From: a virus
Reading direction: 5' to 3' (one strand)
IMG/VR virus record: IMGVR_UViG_3300025671_000482
Span: 1 to 25,020 of that record
DNA length: 25,020 nucleotides
The notes beneath the pieces are model-generated. The model ran no database searches, was not told the origin of the DNA, and saw only the letters and a list, made by a program, of their open reading frames with translations. The position numbers were made by a program, and so were the translations under genes. Numbering within the stretch: position 1 is the first letter of the stretch; each line of letters opens with the position of its first letter. Positions 15,211 through 21,864 of this stretch are shown here, piece after piece.

Positions 15211-15468
15211 GTGAATCGAGAGTGCGTATATCTTGAATGGGTTGACGCTGTATCTGACTCAGGCTGGGAAGAAACTAAGAAACCAGAGCTTCATGATTGC
15301 TACACTCTCGGATTCATTGTTGCCGAGGATGACAAGGCAATATGCGTTGCGTCCGCCATATCCAAAAAAGAATCAAACGCCAAGATGCATATTCCGAAGG
15401 CTTGGATCGTAAAGGAAGTTAGATTCAGTCCAGAATCCATAAAAAAAGCCCCAAAACGCGGGGCTTGA
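15211..15468 (+). CDS. Small conserved phage protein, unknown function
   Basis: 85 residues if translation starts at GTG 15211, which has GGAGG at 15198-15202 with eight bases of spacing; an ATG at 15196 in the same frame overlaps that ribosome site and is less likely. The protein has 'CVYLEWVDAVSDSGWEE' near its start and 'KMHIPKAWIVKEVRF' near its end, a compact alpha/beta layout with a Trp-rich first strand, seen in other short phage proteins without known role. The last codons contain the stem of the leftward terminator at 15441-15466. Confidence 0.65.
   Translation: MNRECVYLEWVDAVSDSGWEETKKPELHDCYTLGFIVAEDDKAICVASAISKKESNAKMHIPKAWIVKEVRFSPESIKKAPKRGA
15441..15466 (-). terminator. Leftward intrinsic terminator inside a rightward gene
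   Basis: On the minus strand AAGCCCC (15466-15460) pairs with GGGGCTT (15452-15446) across a seven-base loop and runs into seven U from the A-tract 15441-15447. It stands at the end of the leftward operon whose last gene stops at 15487, so it ends that operon. It lies in the last codons of the rightward gene 15211-15468. In the rightward direction the stem has no U-run, so it is one-sided. Confidence 0.85.
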
Positions 15469-15479
15469 GTAGGAGGAGT

Positions 15480-15503
15480 ATGAAAGTTAACCGAGCGAAT
15501 TAA
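15480..15503 (+). other. Seven-codon mini-ORF behind a strong ribosome site
   Basis: AGGAGG at 15471-15476 is followed by ATG 15480 with correct spacing, but the frame (MKVNRAN) ends at TAA 15501-15503, already inside the 3' end of the leftward gene 15487-15705. It may be the broken start of a rightward gene that once continued here, or a leader peptide. It is recorded because the ribosome site is among the best in the window and leads nowhere. Confidence 0.35.
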
Positions 15504-15705
15504 ATGCCTCATACACTCGATCTAGTGAATCATAGCCATATTTCTTAGCCAAGGCAAGCGCCTCGGTAGCTGTATATAATTTGCCGTCAATAAACGTAAA
15601 TAAAGGCTCTCCAGCGCGTTCTTTGCCAATAGCAACCATGTAGTAAGGCCCAAACTTTATGTGCTTTATACGCTTCTTAAATTTGCGTAAATTGATGCTT
15701 GTCAT
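15487..15705 (-). CDS. Small basic protein, unknown function
   Basis: 72 residues, ATG 15705 overlapping the stop of the upstream XRE gene (ATGA). The N-terminus is basic (LRKFKKRIKHIKFGPYY), followed by 'YMVAIGKERAGEPLFTFIDGKLYTATEALALAKKYG', which looks like an alpha/beta unit ending in a helix, and 'DSLDRVYEAFNSLG'. No known domain is recognisable. It is the last gene of the leftward operon, just before the terminator, and co-transcribed with the membrane-anchored regulator. Confidence 0.6.
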   Translation of the reverse strand: MTSINLRKFKKRIKHIKFGPYYMVAIGKERAGEPLFTFIDGKLYTATEALALAKKYGYDSLDRVYEAFNSLG

Positions 15706-15980
15706 TTAATAGATAAGTACAACAAAAACAAAAACAGCAAAGAGCATATTATGGCCAACATTCCAAAGACGTTAATCTTGTTAAATGCCTCGCTCTGATT
15801 GGCCTCTGCAAACACTTTTTCTATTTCTTGCATTATTTTATCGTTAGGGATCGAGCGCCCGTTTTCCCATTTGCTAATGGTCTTGTAATGAATATCCAAG
15901 GTATCAGCTAATTCCCTCTGAGTGATCCCTAGCTTTTCCCTGTTTTGCTTCAAATATGCAGAAATATTGTTATGTTTCAT
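15702..15980 (-). CDS. XRE-family HTH protein with C-terminal membrane anchor
   Basis: 92 residues from ATG 15980, chosen because AAGGAG lies seven bases upstream and because residues 1-60 then form a complete lambda-repressor-like HTH (ISAYLKQNREKLGITQRELA, DTLDIHYKTISKWENGRSIP). A longer in-frame start at 16022 has no ribosome site. Residues 71-91 (VFGMLAIICSLLFLFLLYLS) are a strongly hydrophobic single span, so the HTH is expected to face the cytoplasm while tethered to the inner membrane. The gene overlaps the VRR-NUC gene by 11 bases and the next gene by four. Membrane-tethered XRE proteins are known in bacteria but are uncommon in phages; the target DNA and signal are unknown. Confidence 0.85.
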   Translation of the reverse strand: MKHNNISAYLKQNREKLGITQRELADTLDIHYKTISKWENGRSIPNDKIMQEIEKVFAEANQSEAFNKINVFGMLAIICSLLFLFLLYLSIK

Positions 15981-16365
15981 GCGCCATCTCCTTAGCAAAA
16001 TTCTCGACTTGGCACTGAGCATCTTCGTGGCCTCGGCATACTATAACACTTTGATTAATAGATTTTAAATAATTGTGCCATTCTAGCTGGCTTGCAGACA
16101 CGCTACCACCACTTTTTTTCTTCATTTCAATCCAAAGTAGCCACTCCGGTACGAACAGGTCTGGGACTCCGGGAGTTACGCCCTCGGCCTTGAGACGTGC
16201 GGCGGTTACGATGTTTCTTTGGCCGCCGTTTGGTATCGCTATTATCTTGGCTTTGTAGGTCTTGCGAAACCAGCTTACAAACTCCCGTTGCTCAACGTGT
16301 TCACTTCGCCCAGCTTCGTTGGACGACTTTGTAATACTTGCCTTCCCTCTTGTAGAAAATCTCAT
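15970..16365 (-). CDS. VRR-NUC nuclease
   Basis: 131 residues with ATG 16365, which overlaps the upstream helicase gene by 65 bases; the first 24 residues are therefore encoded in both frames, and no other good start exists before the domain. The VRR-NUC (PD-(D/E)XK) signature is clear: Glu 25 in 'EHVEQREFV', 'PNGGQR' at 45-50, 'GVPDLFV' with Asp 69, 'WIEMKKK' with Glu 80 and Lys 82, and Gln 93. Free-standing phage VRR-NUC proteins are nucleases that cut branched or structured DNA, in the family of FAN1. Here it follows a helicase and exonuclease and is likely to finish recombination intermediates. Confidence 0.9.
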   Translation of the reverse strand: MRFSTRGKASITKSSNEAGRSEHVEQREFVSWFRKTYKAKIIAIPNGGQRNIVTAARLKAEGVTPGVPDLFVPEWLLWIEMKKKSGGSVSASQLEWHNYLKSINQSVIVCRGHEDAQCQVENFAKEMAHET

Positions 16366-17896
16366 TTGGCGGCTTGCCCTTATTCATAATGTAGCAGATA
16401 TCCTCCAAATTGCTTGTATTCAGAAACTTCACATCAATCTCTGATTTGATGGCTATGCTTGCCAACTTACTTACTGCCATGTTCCCGGCGTATCCTTCGT
16501 GCTGGATCGGAAAATATTCTGCAATGATAGGATCGGCCAGTATTTTAGAGTAATACTGCACCTTAACCATATCTCTGCCACTGGTTCTCGACCTATGCTT
16601 AGACCACTGCCAATCAAGAACAGAGAATCCGTCGTTGTTGTGGCCCATGATATCTATGTCGTGAAGCCTCATGCGCTTCTCTTTCGGCTGAGGGAACTCG
16701 TATCCGCAGTCTGGGCATACTTTGACGGCTGGGGCCACTAAACTATCACACTCAGGGCAAACCTTTACTGGAGCCTCTCCAGTGCCTTTCCCGGGCTTAT
16801 TCGGCGGCTCCACTCTGGTTATCGGGCCATGCATTTGGACTACGCCAGCAAAGTCTAAAACTAGGCAATGATCGGTATGGCTCTTGTTACGCATACCGCG
16901 CCCAGCCATTTGGACGTACAGGCCCGGAGACATCGTTGGGCGTAGCATTGCTATAAGATCAATGTCTGGATAGTCAAAGCCAGTAGTTAATACGTTGGCG
17001 TTGGTTAGCGCCCGTATTTTGCCAGCCTTGAACTCGCTAATAATTCGTTCACGTTCTGGCTTTATCGTATCTCCAGTAATGCATTCAGCCGCTATGCCGT
17101 TGTGGATAAGTATGTCTTTTATGGCTCTGGCGTGTTTTACGCCAGCACAAAAGAATAACCAAGCCTTGCGATCTTCTGCCAATTTAATCACTTCGGCAAC
17201 AACGCCTTCGTTGGTGTGTTGCTTATTAACTGCATCCTGCAACTCTTTCTCGATAAACTCTCCGCCGCGTTTATGTACGCCAGCAACGCTTAACTTGGTT
17301 CCAGTTAGCTTTGATCGAAGAGGCGCTAGAAACTTATCCTCAACCAACGCCTCGACGCTGGTAGGCTCAATTAGCGCGTCAAATATCCCGGGCTTGTCAG
17401 TTATCATGCCATGCCCTAATCGGTACGGAGTTGCGGTCAGGCCAATCACTCGCATGGCTGGATTAATCATCTTGAGATAATGGATCAGCTTGCGATAGCT
17501 GGTGTCAGTGTTATGCGATATCAGGTGCGCCTCATCGACGATCATGAGATCAATGTGACCTATTTCGGTGGCCTTGTTTCTGATAGACTGAACTCCGGCA
17601 AATGTGATTTGCTGATGGAGTTCTTTACGCCCAATTCCTGCGCTATATATTCCTAAAGGCGCATCCGGCCAGTGCAGTAACATTTTTTCCGCGTTCTGCT
17701 CGATCAACTCTTTTACATGAGTAACCATTAAGACTTGAGTCTCGGGCCAGTTTTCTACGGCATCCTTACATATAGCAGCGACAACGTGCGACTTGCCACT
17801 GCCGGTTGGCAACACGATGCATGGGTTTCCGTACTTGTTAGCGTGGAACCAGTCGTATAGTTGATCAATCGCTCTTTGTTGATACTTACGAAGCAT
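16301..17896 (-). CDS. SF2 DEAH-box DNA helicase with zinc ribbon
   Basis: 531 residues from ATG 17896 (overlapping the previous stop, TAATG). Motifs in order: Q-like 'LRKYQQRAI' at 2-10, Walker A PTGSGKS at 30-36, motif II DEAH at 121-124, motif III TAT at 154-156, and in the second RecA domain 'TTGFDYPDID' and 'QMAGRGMR', the arginine finger motif VI. A Cys4 zinc ribbon follows (CPEC ... CPDCG, around residues 384-402). The C-terminal 120 residues are not recognised. This is the SF2 family of phage helicases comparable to UvsW or type-III-restriction-like helicases, which unwind or anneal branched DNA during recombination-dependent replication. It sits between a Cas4-like exonuclease and a VRR-NUC nuclease. 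Confidence 0.93.
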   Translation of the reverse strand: MLRKYQQRAIDQLYDWFHANKYGNPCIVLPTGSGKSHVVAAICKDAVENWPETQVLMVTHVKELIEQNAEKMLLHWPDAPLGIYSAGIGRKELHQQITFAGVQSIRNKATEIGHIDLMIVDEAHLISHNTDTSYRKLIHYLKMINPAMRVIGLTATPYRLGHGMITDKPGIFDALIEPTSVEALVEDKFLAPLRSKLTGTKLSVAGVHKRGGEFIEKELQDAVNKQHTNEGVVAEVIKLAEDRKAWLFFCAGVKHARAIKDILIHNGIAAECITGDTIKPERERIISEFKAGKIRALTNANVLTTGFDYPDIDLIAMLRPTMSPGLYVQMAGRGMRNKSHTDHCLVLDFAGVVQMHGPITRVEPPNKPGKGTGEAPVKVCPECDSLVAPAVKVCPDCGYEFPQPKEKRMRLHDIDIMGHNNDGFSVLDWQWSKHRSRTSGRDMVKVQYYSKILADPIIAEYFPIQHEGYAGNMAVSKLASIAIKSEIDVKFLNTSNLEDICYIMNKGKPPNEIFYKREGKYYKVVQRSWAK

Positions 17897-18903
17897 TAAC
17901 CAATTATCTTTCCGCCATCAAAACGCAAGTCTGTAATAAATTGATCTGGCTTCAAACACGCATCAAGATTGCTAACTAATTCTGTGCTGGCGTATGTATT
18001 AGCATCGCCTTCACCGTTTCTAATAAACTGACCGTTAATTTCCCATACGGCCTCGTTAGGATCGTTACTTTCCAATCGAGTCCAAGGCACAACGTCAGGA
18101 TGCAGGACGTGCGAGTCGCATCCCTTACGCTGAAAGTCCTCTGGGATCTCTTCAGCATTAAATCTTTCGCAATCCCATGTGCCATCTTCTTTTGGTGTTG
18201 AATGAGCGCACGTTCTGCAATTGATTTGCTTAGTAGGCTGGCCCTCGTGACAAATATGTCGAGCCGGGCATCCCTTACAAACAAACCAGCTAGGATCGTT
18301 AGATATCCTCGGAGGAGCCTCATTTGCCAATGTAATTACATTGCCCTTATGTAATAACCTTTCTGCAAACTGTTCGTCGAAATCAACGATCTCGGTGTAC
18401 AGTTCATCGTTATCTTTACAAACGGCAACGTATAACGCCTTATGAATCTGCTTGCCAAGCATATAAACTTGCATCTGCGCGTAATGCATTGGCTTGGACT
18501 CTTTGACTCCGGTTGAAGCCACTTTGTTAAATGAGTTTTTATTGTGAGTCTTAAACTCAGCAATAAACTTTTCCTCTTCGTGTCCCGGCACTCCTCGATG
18601 AATGATACCGTCAACGCTACCGCTAACGTGCGTACCAAACTCTACTCTTGATTGATTGTCGCCAACGTTACGGATATCAATTCCTATGGCACGTAAGTCT
18701 GAGACTATGACTCGCTCTTCTAGTTGCCCGCGCCTAAACAGACGACGCATACGTCCCGGGAAGTGTTCAGCAAAAGTCCAACGAAACATATACCAGAGAT
18801 ATCTTTCGCATTTGTGGCCAAGCAATGATCCGCCCATGTGTCCACGTTGAGTGTCAGTATTTTCTGCATGGTATTTATCTATCAGTTCGACTATTTTGCT
18901 CAT
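17896..18903 (-). CDS. Cas4/AddB-like PD-(D/E)XK exonuclease with Fe-S cysteines
   Basis: 335 residues from ATG 18903 with AGGAG four bases upstream. Nuclease motifs: 'GSVDGI' (Asp 98), 'IAEFKTHN' (Glu 116, Lys 118) and the QxxxY motif 'YAQMQVYM' (Gln 143, Tyr 147). Four cysteines are placed as in Cas4/AddB 4Fe-4S nucleases: Cys 32 in 'GHKCERYLW' before the nuclease core, and Cys 209, 212 and 218 in 'VCKGCPARHIC' after it. A further cluster (Cys 229, 232, 245 and a later 'KGCDSHVLHP') forms a second probable metal site. Such enzymes resect DNA ends and make the single strands that annealing proteins use. It lies downstream of the SSB-like gene, separated by a UUCG hairpin. Confidence 0.88.
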   Translation of the reverse strand: MSKIVELIDKYHAENTDTQRGHMGGSLLGHKCERYLWYMFRWTFAEHFPGRMRRLFRRGQLEERVIVSDLRAIGIDIRNVGDNQSRVEFGTHVSGSVDGIIHRGVPGHEEEKFIAEFKTHNKNSFNKVASTGVKESKPMHYAQMQVYMLGKQIHKALYVAVCKDNDELYTEIVDFDEQFAERLLHKGNVITLANEAPPRISNDPSWFVCKGCPARHICHEGQPTKQINCRTCAHSTPKEDGTWDCERFNAEEIPEDFQRKGCDSHVLHPDVVPWTRLESNDPNEAVWEINGQFIRNGEGDANTYASTELVSNLDACLKPDQFITDLRFDGGKIIG

Positions 18904-18918
18904 GATGCTCCTAAAGAA

Positions 18919-18936
18919 AAGGGGCCGAAGCCCCTT
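18919..18936 (-). terminator. Intergenic UUCG hairpin (copy 1)
   Basis: Read leftward, AAGGGGC pairs with GCCCCTT around a UUCG tetraloop, closed by C-G, the most stable tetraloop arrangement; it is followed by TTCTTTAGGAG, a short U-rich run and the ribosome site of the nuclease gene. It is in the 35-base gap between genes 18939-19409 and 17896-18903. The U-run is short, so it may be a partial terminator, an RNase barrier or a stabiliser of upstream mRNA. Confidence 0.75.
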
Positions 18937-18938
18937 AT

Positions 18939-19409
18939 TTATCGTTTAGCCCAAGGCGCTGATCCATTGGCTGCCTTTTGAGCAGTTGGAACTGGCGATC
19001 CCCCGGTCAGAGGTTTCCAATCGCGCACGTCGTTTTGCGCGGCGTATTGATCCGTTGCGGCTCTGGTATTAACTTTAATCTTCAAGTCCATACCAATTAG
19101 CTCATCGGTGTTTTTCGGCAAACTTGATAGTCCTCCTGCCGCAGCAATTTGACTCAATTGTTTCCTTCCGATTGCCTCTGCCTGTGCGTTTGGATTGTTG
19201 ATTGTTACGTTACCAAACACAACGCGGCCAGCGTAATCATTACCAATAATGTCGTATCTTACTGAAATAAAGCGTCCATTACCAGCCTTGGTGGTTTTTA
19301 ATTCTGCTCCCATAATCCGAGCGTCATACCATCCGTCAGGTAACGTTGTATATTCTTTTGGCTCATCATCAATAACCAAATCATAAGATTCAAAATCTAA
19401 ATCACTCAT
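18939..19409 (-). CDS. DUF669-family ssDNA-binding-like protein
   Basis: 156 residues, ATG 19409, with AAGGAG located within the end of the upstream gene. The family pattern is visible: 'FESYDLVIDDEPKEYTTLPDGWYDARIMGAELKTTKAGNGRF' type start, 'SVRYDIIGNDYAGRVVFGNVTINNPNAQA', then 'GRKQLSQIAAAGGL' and a loose C-terminal tail ending 'PWAKR'. DUF669 proteins replace or supplement SSB in phage recombination modules and have an OB-like core with a Gly-rich/Pro-rich tail. The gene is placed two cistrons after the Sak4-like ATPase and just before the exonuclease, which supports that role. Confidence 0.85.
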   Translation of the reverse strand: MSDLDFESYDLVIDDEPKEYTTLPDGWYDARIMGAELKTTKAGNGRFISVRYDIIGNDYAGRVVFGNVTINNPNAQAEAIGRKQLSQIAAAGGLSSLPKNTDELIGMDLKIKVNTRAATDQYAAQNDVRDWKPLTGGSPVPTAQKAANGSAPWAKR

Positions 19410-19410
19410 A

Positions 19411-19800
19411 TCATTCTCCTTCTAAAGAAATTGAAAAACTAGGTCTGCTAGGTGTCGTTGTTATCGCGCCTAACAATACTTTGGTAATGCCTTCGTCAGC
19501 CTTACGCCAACTGGACATATTTATTTCTGGCTTCCATCGGAACAATGTCGGCAAGTGGTCACTTAATCCAGACTCATTTGCAATGTCTTGCAATCTGTCT
19601 GCATCGACTTTGTGATTCAATCGATTAACCACTTTTACTTTCATTCGTCCTTTTTCGATGTTGACTGTGCCTTCAACGGTTTCGTCAAGTTCCAGTATTT
19701 CTGCCAAGCGATCCTCAACTGATCGTCTGTCGTTAACTGCTTGCCTTTCCCGTTCTTTGGCGTTGAGCCACGCTTCCGAGAGTTGTACGAACTCATCCAT
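19411..19800 (-). CDS. Recombination-module protein, unknown function
   Basis: 129 residues, ATG 19800 overlapping the Sak4-like stop by eight bases, with GGAGGG as ribosome site. The first 40 residues form a charged coiled coil (LSEAWLNAKERERQAVNDRR); the rest is beta-prone with 'GRMKVKVVNRLNHKVDADRLQDIA' and 'FRWKPEINMSSWRKAD'. Similar small proteins occur between a RecA-like annealing ATPase and an SSB-like gene in other phages, from memory under the label DUF7173. The function has not been defined; a chaperone for the annealase or SSB is a reasonable but unproved idea. Confidence 0.6.
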   Translation of the reverse strand: MDEFVQLSEAWLNAKERERQAVNDRRSVEDRLAEILELDETVEGTVNIEKGRMKVKVVNRLNHKVDADRLQDIANESGLSDHLPTLFRWKPEINMSSWRKADEGITKVLLGAITTTPSRPSFSISLEGE

Positions 19801-20464
19801 TATGCCCTCCGATCTTCTGGATTAACTGGCCAATGTCTGGAGCCTCCCATTCATCGAGCTTGCCAGAACGATCCTTTGCCTGCCATGAGGAATCACCAGC
19901 GCACTTTATACCGCGCCATGTGTTGCCATCGACATCCTTCTCAATCCGTAACGCCAGCACTTCGTCAAAGAAGTAAGGCAGTTGCTGACCGATCTTGTTG
20001 CCCGGCATCGATGGCGCGTACATAACTCGTCCAAGCTCGTCCGTCATCTTCTCCAGCTTGGCGGTCATCAGAACGTGCATCGGAATATCACGAAAAGCTC
20101 TGATCAAGTCGGTCATCTGCTCCTGCATTGCGCCGTAAGCCTGCCTCGGATCTTTTGCGTTTTTCTTCTCGTAATTGAGAACGGTTTCGGCGATCTCTGA
20201 GATGCTATCTATGGCGATAGATGAGAAATCCTTAGAGTTCTCTCCGAGCCATTGATATGCTTCGCGTAAGTCCGCCATGTTGCCAATCTCGATGTACGGT
20301 ATATCAGCATCATTGATTGACAAAAGACCGCCTTCTGCCGACAGAATTATCGGATTTGGCATGGTCTTGATTAGTGTTGTTTTACCAGCGCCAGCTTGCC
20401 CGTAAACGAGCATCTTGACTCCGGTCGCCGCAACAGACGACGTTGTTTTTAAGTTAATAGCCAT
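19793..20464 (-). CDS. Sak4-like RecA-fold ATPase (single-strand annealing protein)
   Basis: 223 residues from ATG 20464, chosen for GGAGG four bases upstream; a longer frame to 20506 lacks such a site. Walker A GQAGAGKT is at residues 22-29, Walker B 'SSIAIDSI' has Asp 86, and 'LMTAKLEKM' and 'GNKIGQQLPYFFDEVLAL' follow as in AAA_24 / Sak4 proteins. The fold is a single short RecA core without the DNA-strand-exchange N-terminal domain. Sak4 proteins promote annealing of single strands with help from an SSB; the SSB-like DUF669 gene is two genes downstream, and a Cas4-like exonuclease follows. It belongs to the leftward operon. Confidence 0.88.
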   Translation of the reverse strand: MAINLKTTSSVAATGVKMLVYGQAGAGKTTLIKTMPNPIILSAEGGLLSINDADIPYIEIGNMADLREAYQWLGENSKDFSSIAIDSISEIAETVLNYEKKNAKDPRQAYGAMQEQMTDLIRAFRDIPMHVLMTAKLEKMTDELGRVMYAPSMPGNKIGQQLPYFFDEVLALRIEKDVDGNTWRGIKCAGDSSWQAKDRSGKLDEWEAPDIGQLIQKIGGHNG

Positions 20465-20516
20465 AAGGCCTCCATAGTTATGTGCGGTCGGACAATCCGG
20501 TCGCACGTCTGTTATA

Positions 20517-20828
20517 TTAGCACAGCAAAGATGGTATTGGTGTACAGTCTCCAGCCATAACTAATAATTCTGAATAATCCTCAAACGCCTCTTCGCGTTC
20601 CTCTTTGTCGTACATTTCAATTTCAGGAAAGTAAAAAGCAAGATCCTCAACAACAACAGAGTAGCCGTCGTTTTCAATCAGATATAGCCCAGCTCCATCA
20701 AGAACAACTCCATCTACTTGGATGTTTTTTTCTCTGGAGTTAAGCGCGATCAATGTGACAACGATTGGCCAACTCTTGCCGTCGATTTCCCTGTGAACGC
20801 TAAACTTTTTACTTATCATGTCCAGCAT
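20517..20828 (-). CDS. Small acidic protein, unknown function
   Basis: 103 residues if ATG 20828 is used, one base after the stop of the upstream gene; a TTG at 20852 would overlap that gene, and an ATG at 20819 is a third possibility. No good ribosome site is seen, so translation probably depends on coupling. The protein runs 'WPIVVTLIALNSREKNIQVD', 'GAGLYLIENDGYSVVVEDLAFYFPEIEMYDKEE' and ends in an acidic helix. It shares a similar succession of motifs with the gene just upstream and may be a distant paralogue. Function unknown. Confidence 0.6.
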   Translation of the reverse strand: MLDMISKKFSVHREIDGKSWPIVVTLIALNSREKNIQVDGVVLDGAGLYLIENDGYSVVVEDLAFYFPEIEMYDKEEREEAFEDYSELLVMAGDCTPIPSLLC

Positions 20829-20829
20829 T

Positions 20830-21096
20830 TTAATCGCTTTCGTACTTTTCAATCATTGCTGGCTCAACGAGTTGGCAAAAACGCTTGCCCTCGACGTGCA
20901 TTTGGAACTCGTAACTATCAACGTCAACAGTTTGAAGCTCCGCAAAGTATCCGGCGTACTCTAACAATTGAGGCAAGTCATTATCGTCTCGCTCAATGAA
21001 GGCCCACTTGCCATCTACTTTGATAATGCTCGGGATCTCGTGATCGCGGTCTGCTGCCATCGCAAGGAACAACAAATTAACTTTGAGTATTTTCAT
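20830..21096 (-). CDS. Small protein, unknown function
   Basis: 88 residues from ATG 21096, overlapping the previous stop as ATGA and preceded by GAGGA with seven-base spacing; a longer frame to 21120 lacks a ribosome site. The order 'VNLLFLAMAADRDHEIPSII', 'VDGKWAFIERDDNDLPQLLEYAGYFAELQTVDVD' and 'HVEGKRFCQLVEPAM' suggests a small alpha/beta protein. No catalytic motif is seen. It may be related to its downstream neighbour, which has a comparable core. Confidence 0.6.
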   Translation of the reverse strand: MKILKVNLLFLAMAADRDHEIPSIIKVDGKWAFIERDDNDLPQLLEYAGYFAELQTVDVDSYEFQMHVEGKRFCQLVEPAMIEKYESD

Positions 21097-21278
21097 TTTG
21101 ATATCCTCAGTTGGTAACAAGGTTCACACATCCATCTGCGCTGGTGACGGACTTGCTTCCATCTGCCACCAACAGTTGTTTTGAATTTGTTGCAGTAAGA
21201 GCAGTGGCGCTCTCCTGTTGCTTCCGCCACTGCCTCACGCATACGCCTAAGTTCCTGCCTATGCTTATCAACTTTCAT
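21093..21278 (-). CDS. Small Cys4 zinc-binding-like protein
   Basis: 61 residues, ATG 21278 overlapping the preceding stop by one base. The N-terminal half is a very basic helix (KHRQELRRMREAVAEATGER); the second half has CSYC and CEPC separated by 21 residues with several Lys, Arg and Trp, a treble-clef or zinc-ribbon arrangement. It could bind nucleic acid or another early protein. It lies in a compact leftward operon where all start and stop codons overlap. Confidence 0.65.
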   Translation of the reverse strand: MKVDKHRQELRRMREAVAEATGERHCSYCNKFKTTVGGRWKQVRHQRRWMCEPCYQLRISK

Positions 21279-21568
21279 TAGACGTTTACCTTTACGCTGT
21301 AAACCGCAGTAGTCTTGGAATACTTAGCAACTACATCGCTTGGTACGCCCATATCTTCTAGCAGTTTTTTGTAGTCAACCGTTGTGCGGTTAGCCTCAAC
21401 GTATGTGGCGTTGTACACCAGCCCGTTGATTTTCTTAACGTCATGCTCGTTGCAGTAGTTTTTGATCAGATCCTTAAACACTTCTGCGTCGCGCTTGTAA
21501 TCGTCGATTATCTTTAAGATAGCGCCGAGCTTATCAACCATGCTTTCAATAACGTTTTCGTTTTTCAT
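21278..21568 (-). CDS. Small protein, first gene of the recombination operon
   Basis: 96 residues from ATG 21568 behind TTAGGAGAAC. A helical N-terminal half (VDKLGAILKIIDDYKRDAEV, FKDLIKNYC) is followed by 'INGLVYNATYVEANRTTVDYKKLLEDMGV' and a closing strand 'KTTAVYSVKVNV'. The layout, a coiled coil followed by a small beta-rich end carrying 'R-T-T-V-D', recalls Gp157- or Gam-like phage proteins, but identity is too weak for a call. It lies directly behind the promoter and operator region 21605-21650 and so would be the first product of the recombination operon. Confidence 0.6.
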   Translation of the reverse strand: MKNENVIESMVDKLGAILKIIDDYKRDAEVFKDLIKNYCNEHDVKKINGLVYNATYVEANRTTVDYKKLLEDMGVPSDVVAKYSKTTAVYSVKVNV

Positions 21569-21604
21569 ACTGTTCTCCTAAATTTTGGGCTGTCTGCCAA
21601 TCAG

Positions 21605-21650
21605 TTCGCCCGATAAGTAATTATAAACCAGATTGACGCTTTTGTGTCAA
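21605..21650 (-). promoter_or_regulatory. Leftward promoter with inverted-repeat operator
   Basis: Read leftward, TTGACA (21650-21645) and TATAAT (21625-21620, 19-base spacer) or TTTATA (21627-21622, 17-base spacer) form a sigma70-type promoter for genes from 21568 down. The -35 hexamer lies within a 7-4-7 inverted repeat at 21633-21650 (TTGACGC, TTTT, GTGTCAA, with one mismatch between the arms), the form of an operator for a dimeric HTH repressor. The following leader is closely similar to the one before gene 22231-22677. Confidence 0.75.
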
Positions 21651-21662
21651 TTTTAACAATTT

Positions 21663-21827
21663 TTAAAAAATCAAAGCTCCAAGAAAGATCCCGATCATGC
21701 ACCAGATAAACAATTCAGCGATTCGTTCGTCTTTCTGCTCACCGAAGTCTGATCTGGTTAGGCTCTTGCCGTAAATATCCCTGGCGGTTCTGTTGTAACG
21801 TAGTGTCCAATTGCTTTTATCGTGCAT
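21663..21827 (-). CDS. Small membrane protein (54 residues)
   Basis: ATG 21827 is preceded by TTAGGAG and a run of A, the same ribosome-site sequence as used by gene 22231-22677. The frame runs 54 codons to TAA 21663-21665. The first 40 residues are polar and charged (MHDKSNWTLRYNRTARDIYG), and the last 16 (LFIWCMIGIFLGALIF) are a membrane segment at the very C-terminus, as in tail-anchored peptides. It is a candidate membrane-acting early phage protein (host takeover or superinfection exclusion are open ideas). The ribosome site and the hairpin in its 5' gap support that it is real. Confidence 0.7.
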   Translation of the reverse strand: MHDKSNWTLRYNRTARDIYGKSLTRSDFGEQKDERIAELFIWCMIGIFLGALIF

Positions 21828-21843
21828 TTTTTTCTCCTAAAGG

Positions 21844-21861
21844 AAGGGGCCGAAGCCCCTT
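21844..21861 (-). terminator. Intergenic UUCG hairpin (copy 2)
   Basis: Leftward AAGGGGC-UUCG-GCCCCTT, identical in its 18 paired and loop bases to the copy at 18919-18936, followed by TCCTTTAGGAG. It is located in the gap between gene 21865-22194 and the 54-residue membrane protein, directly before the latter's ribosome site. Terminator, attenuator or RNA stabiliser are all possible. Confidence 0.75.
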
Positions 21862-21864
21862 TGG

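Noticed and set aside
16995-17480. 161-residue rightward open frame opposite the helicase gene
   Set aside because: The opposite strand codes a helicase with all motifs; this frame has no recognisable domain or ribosome site.
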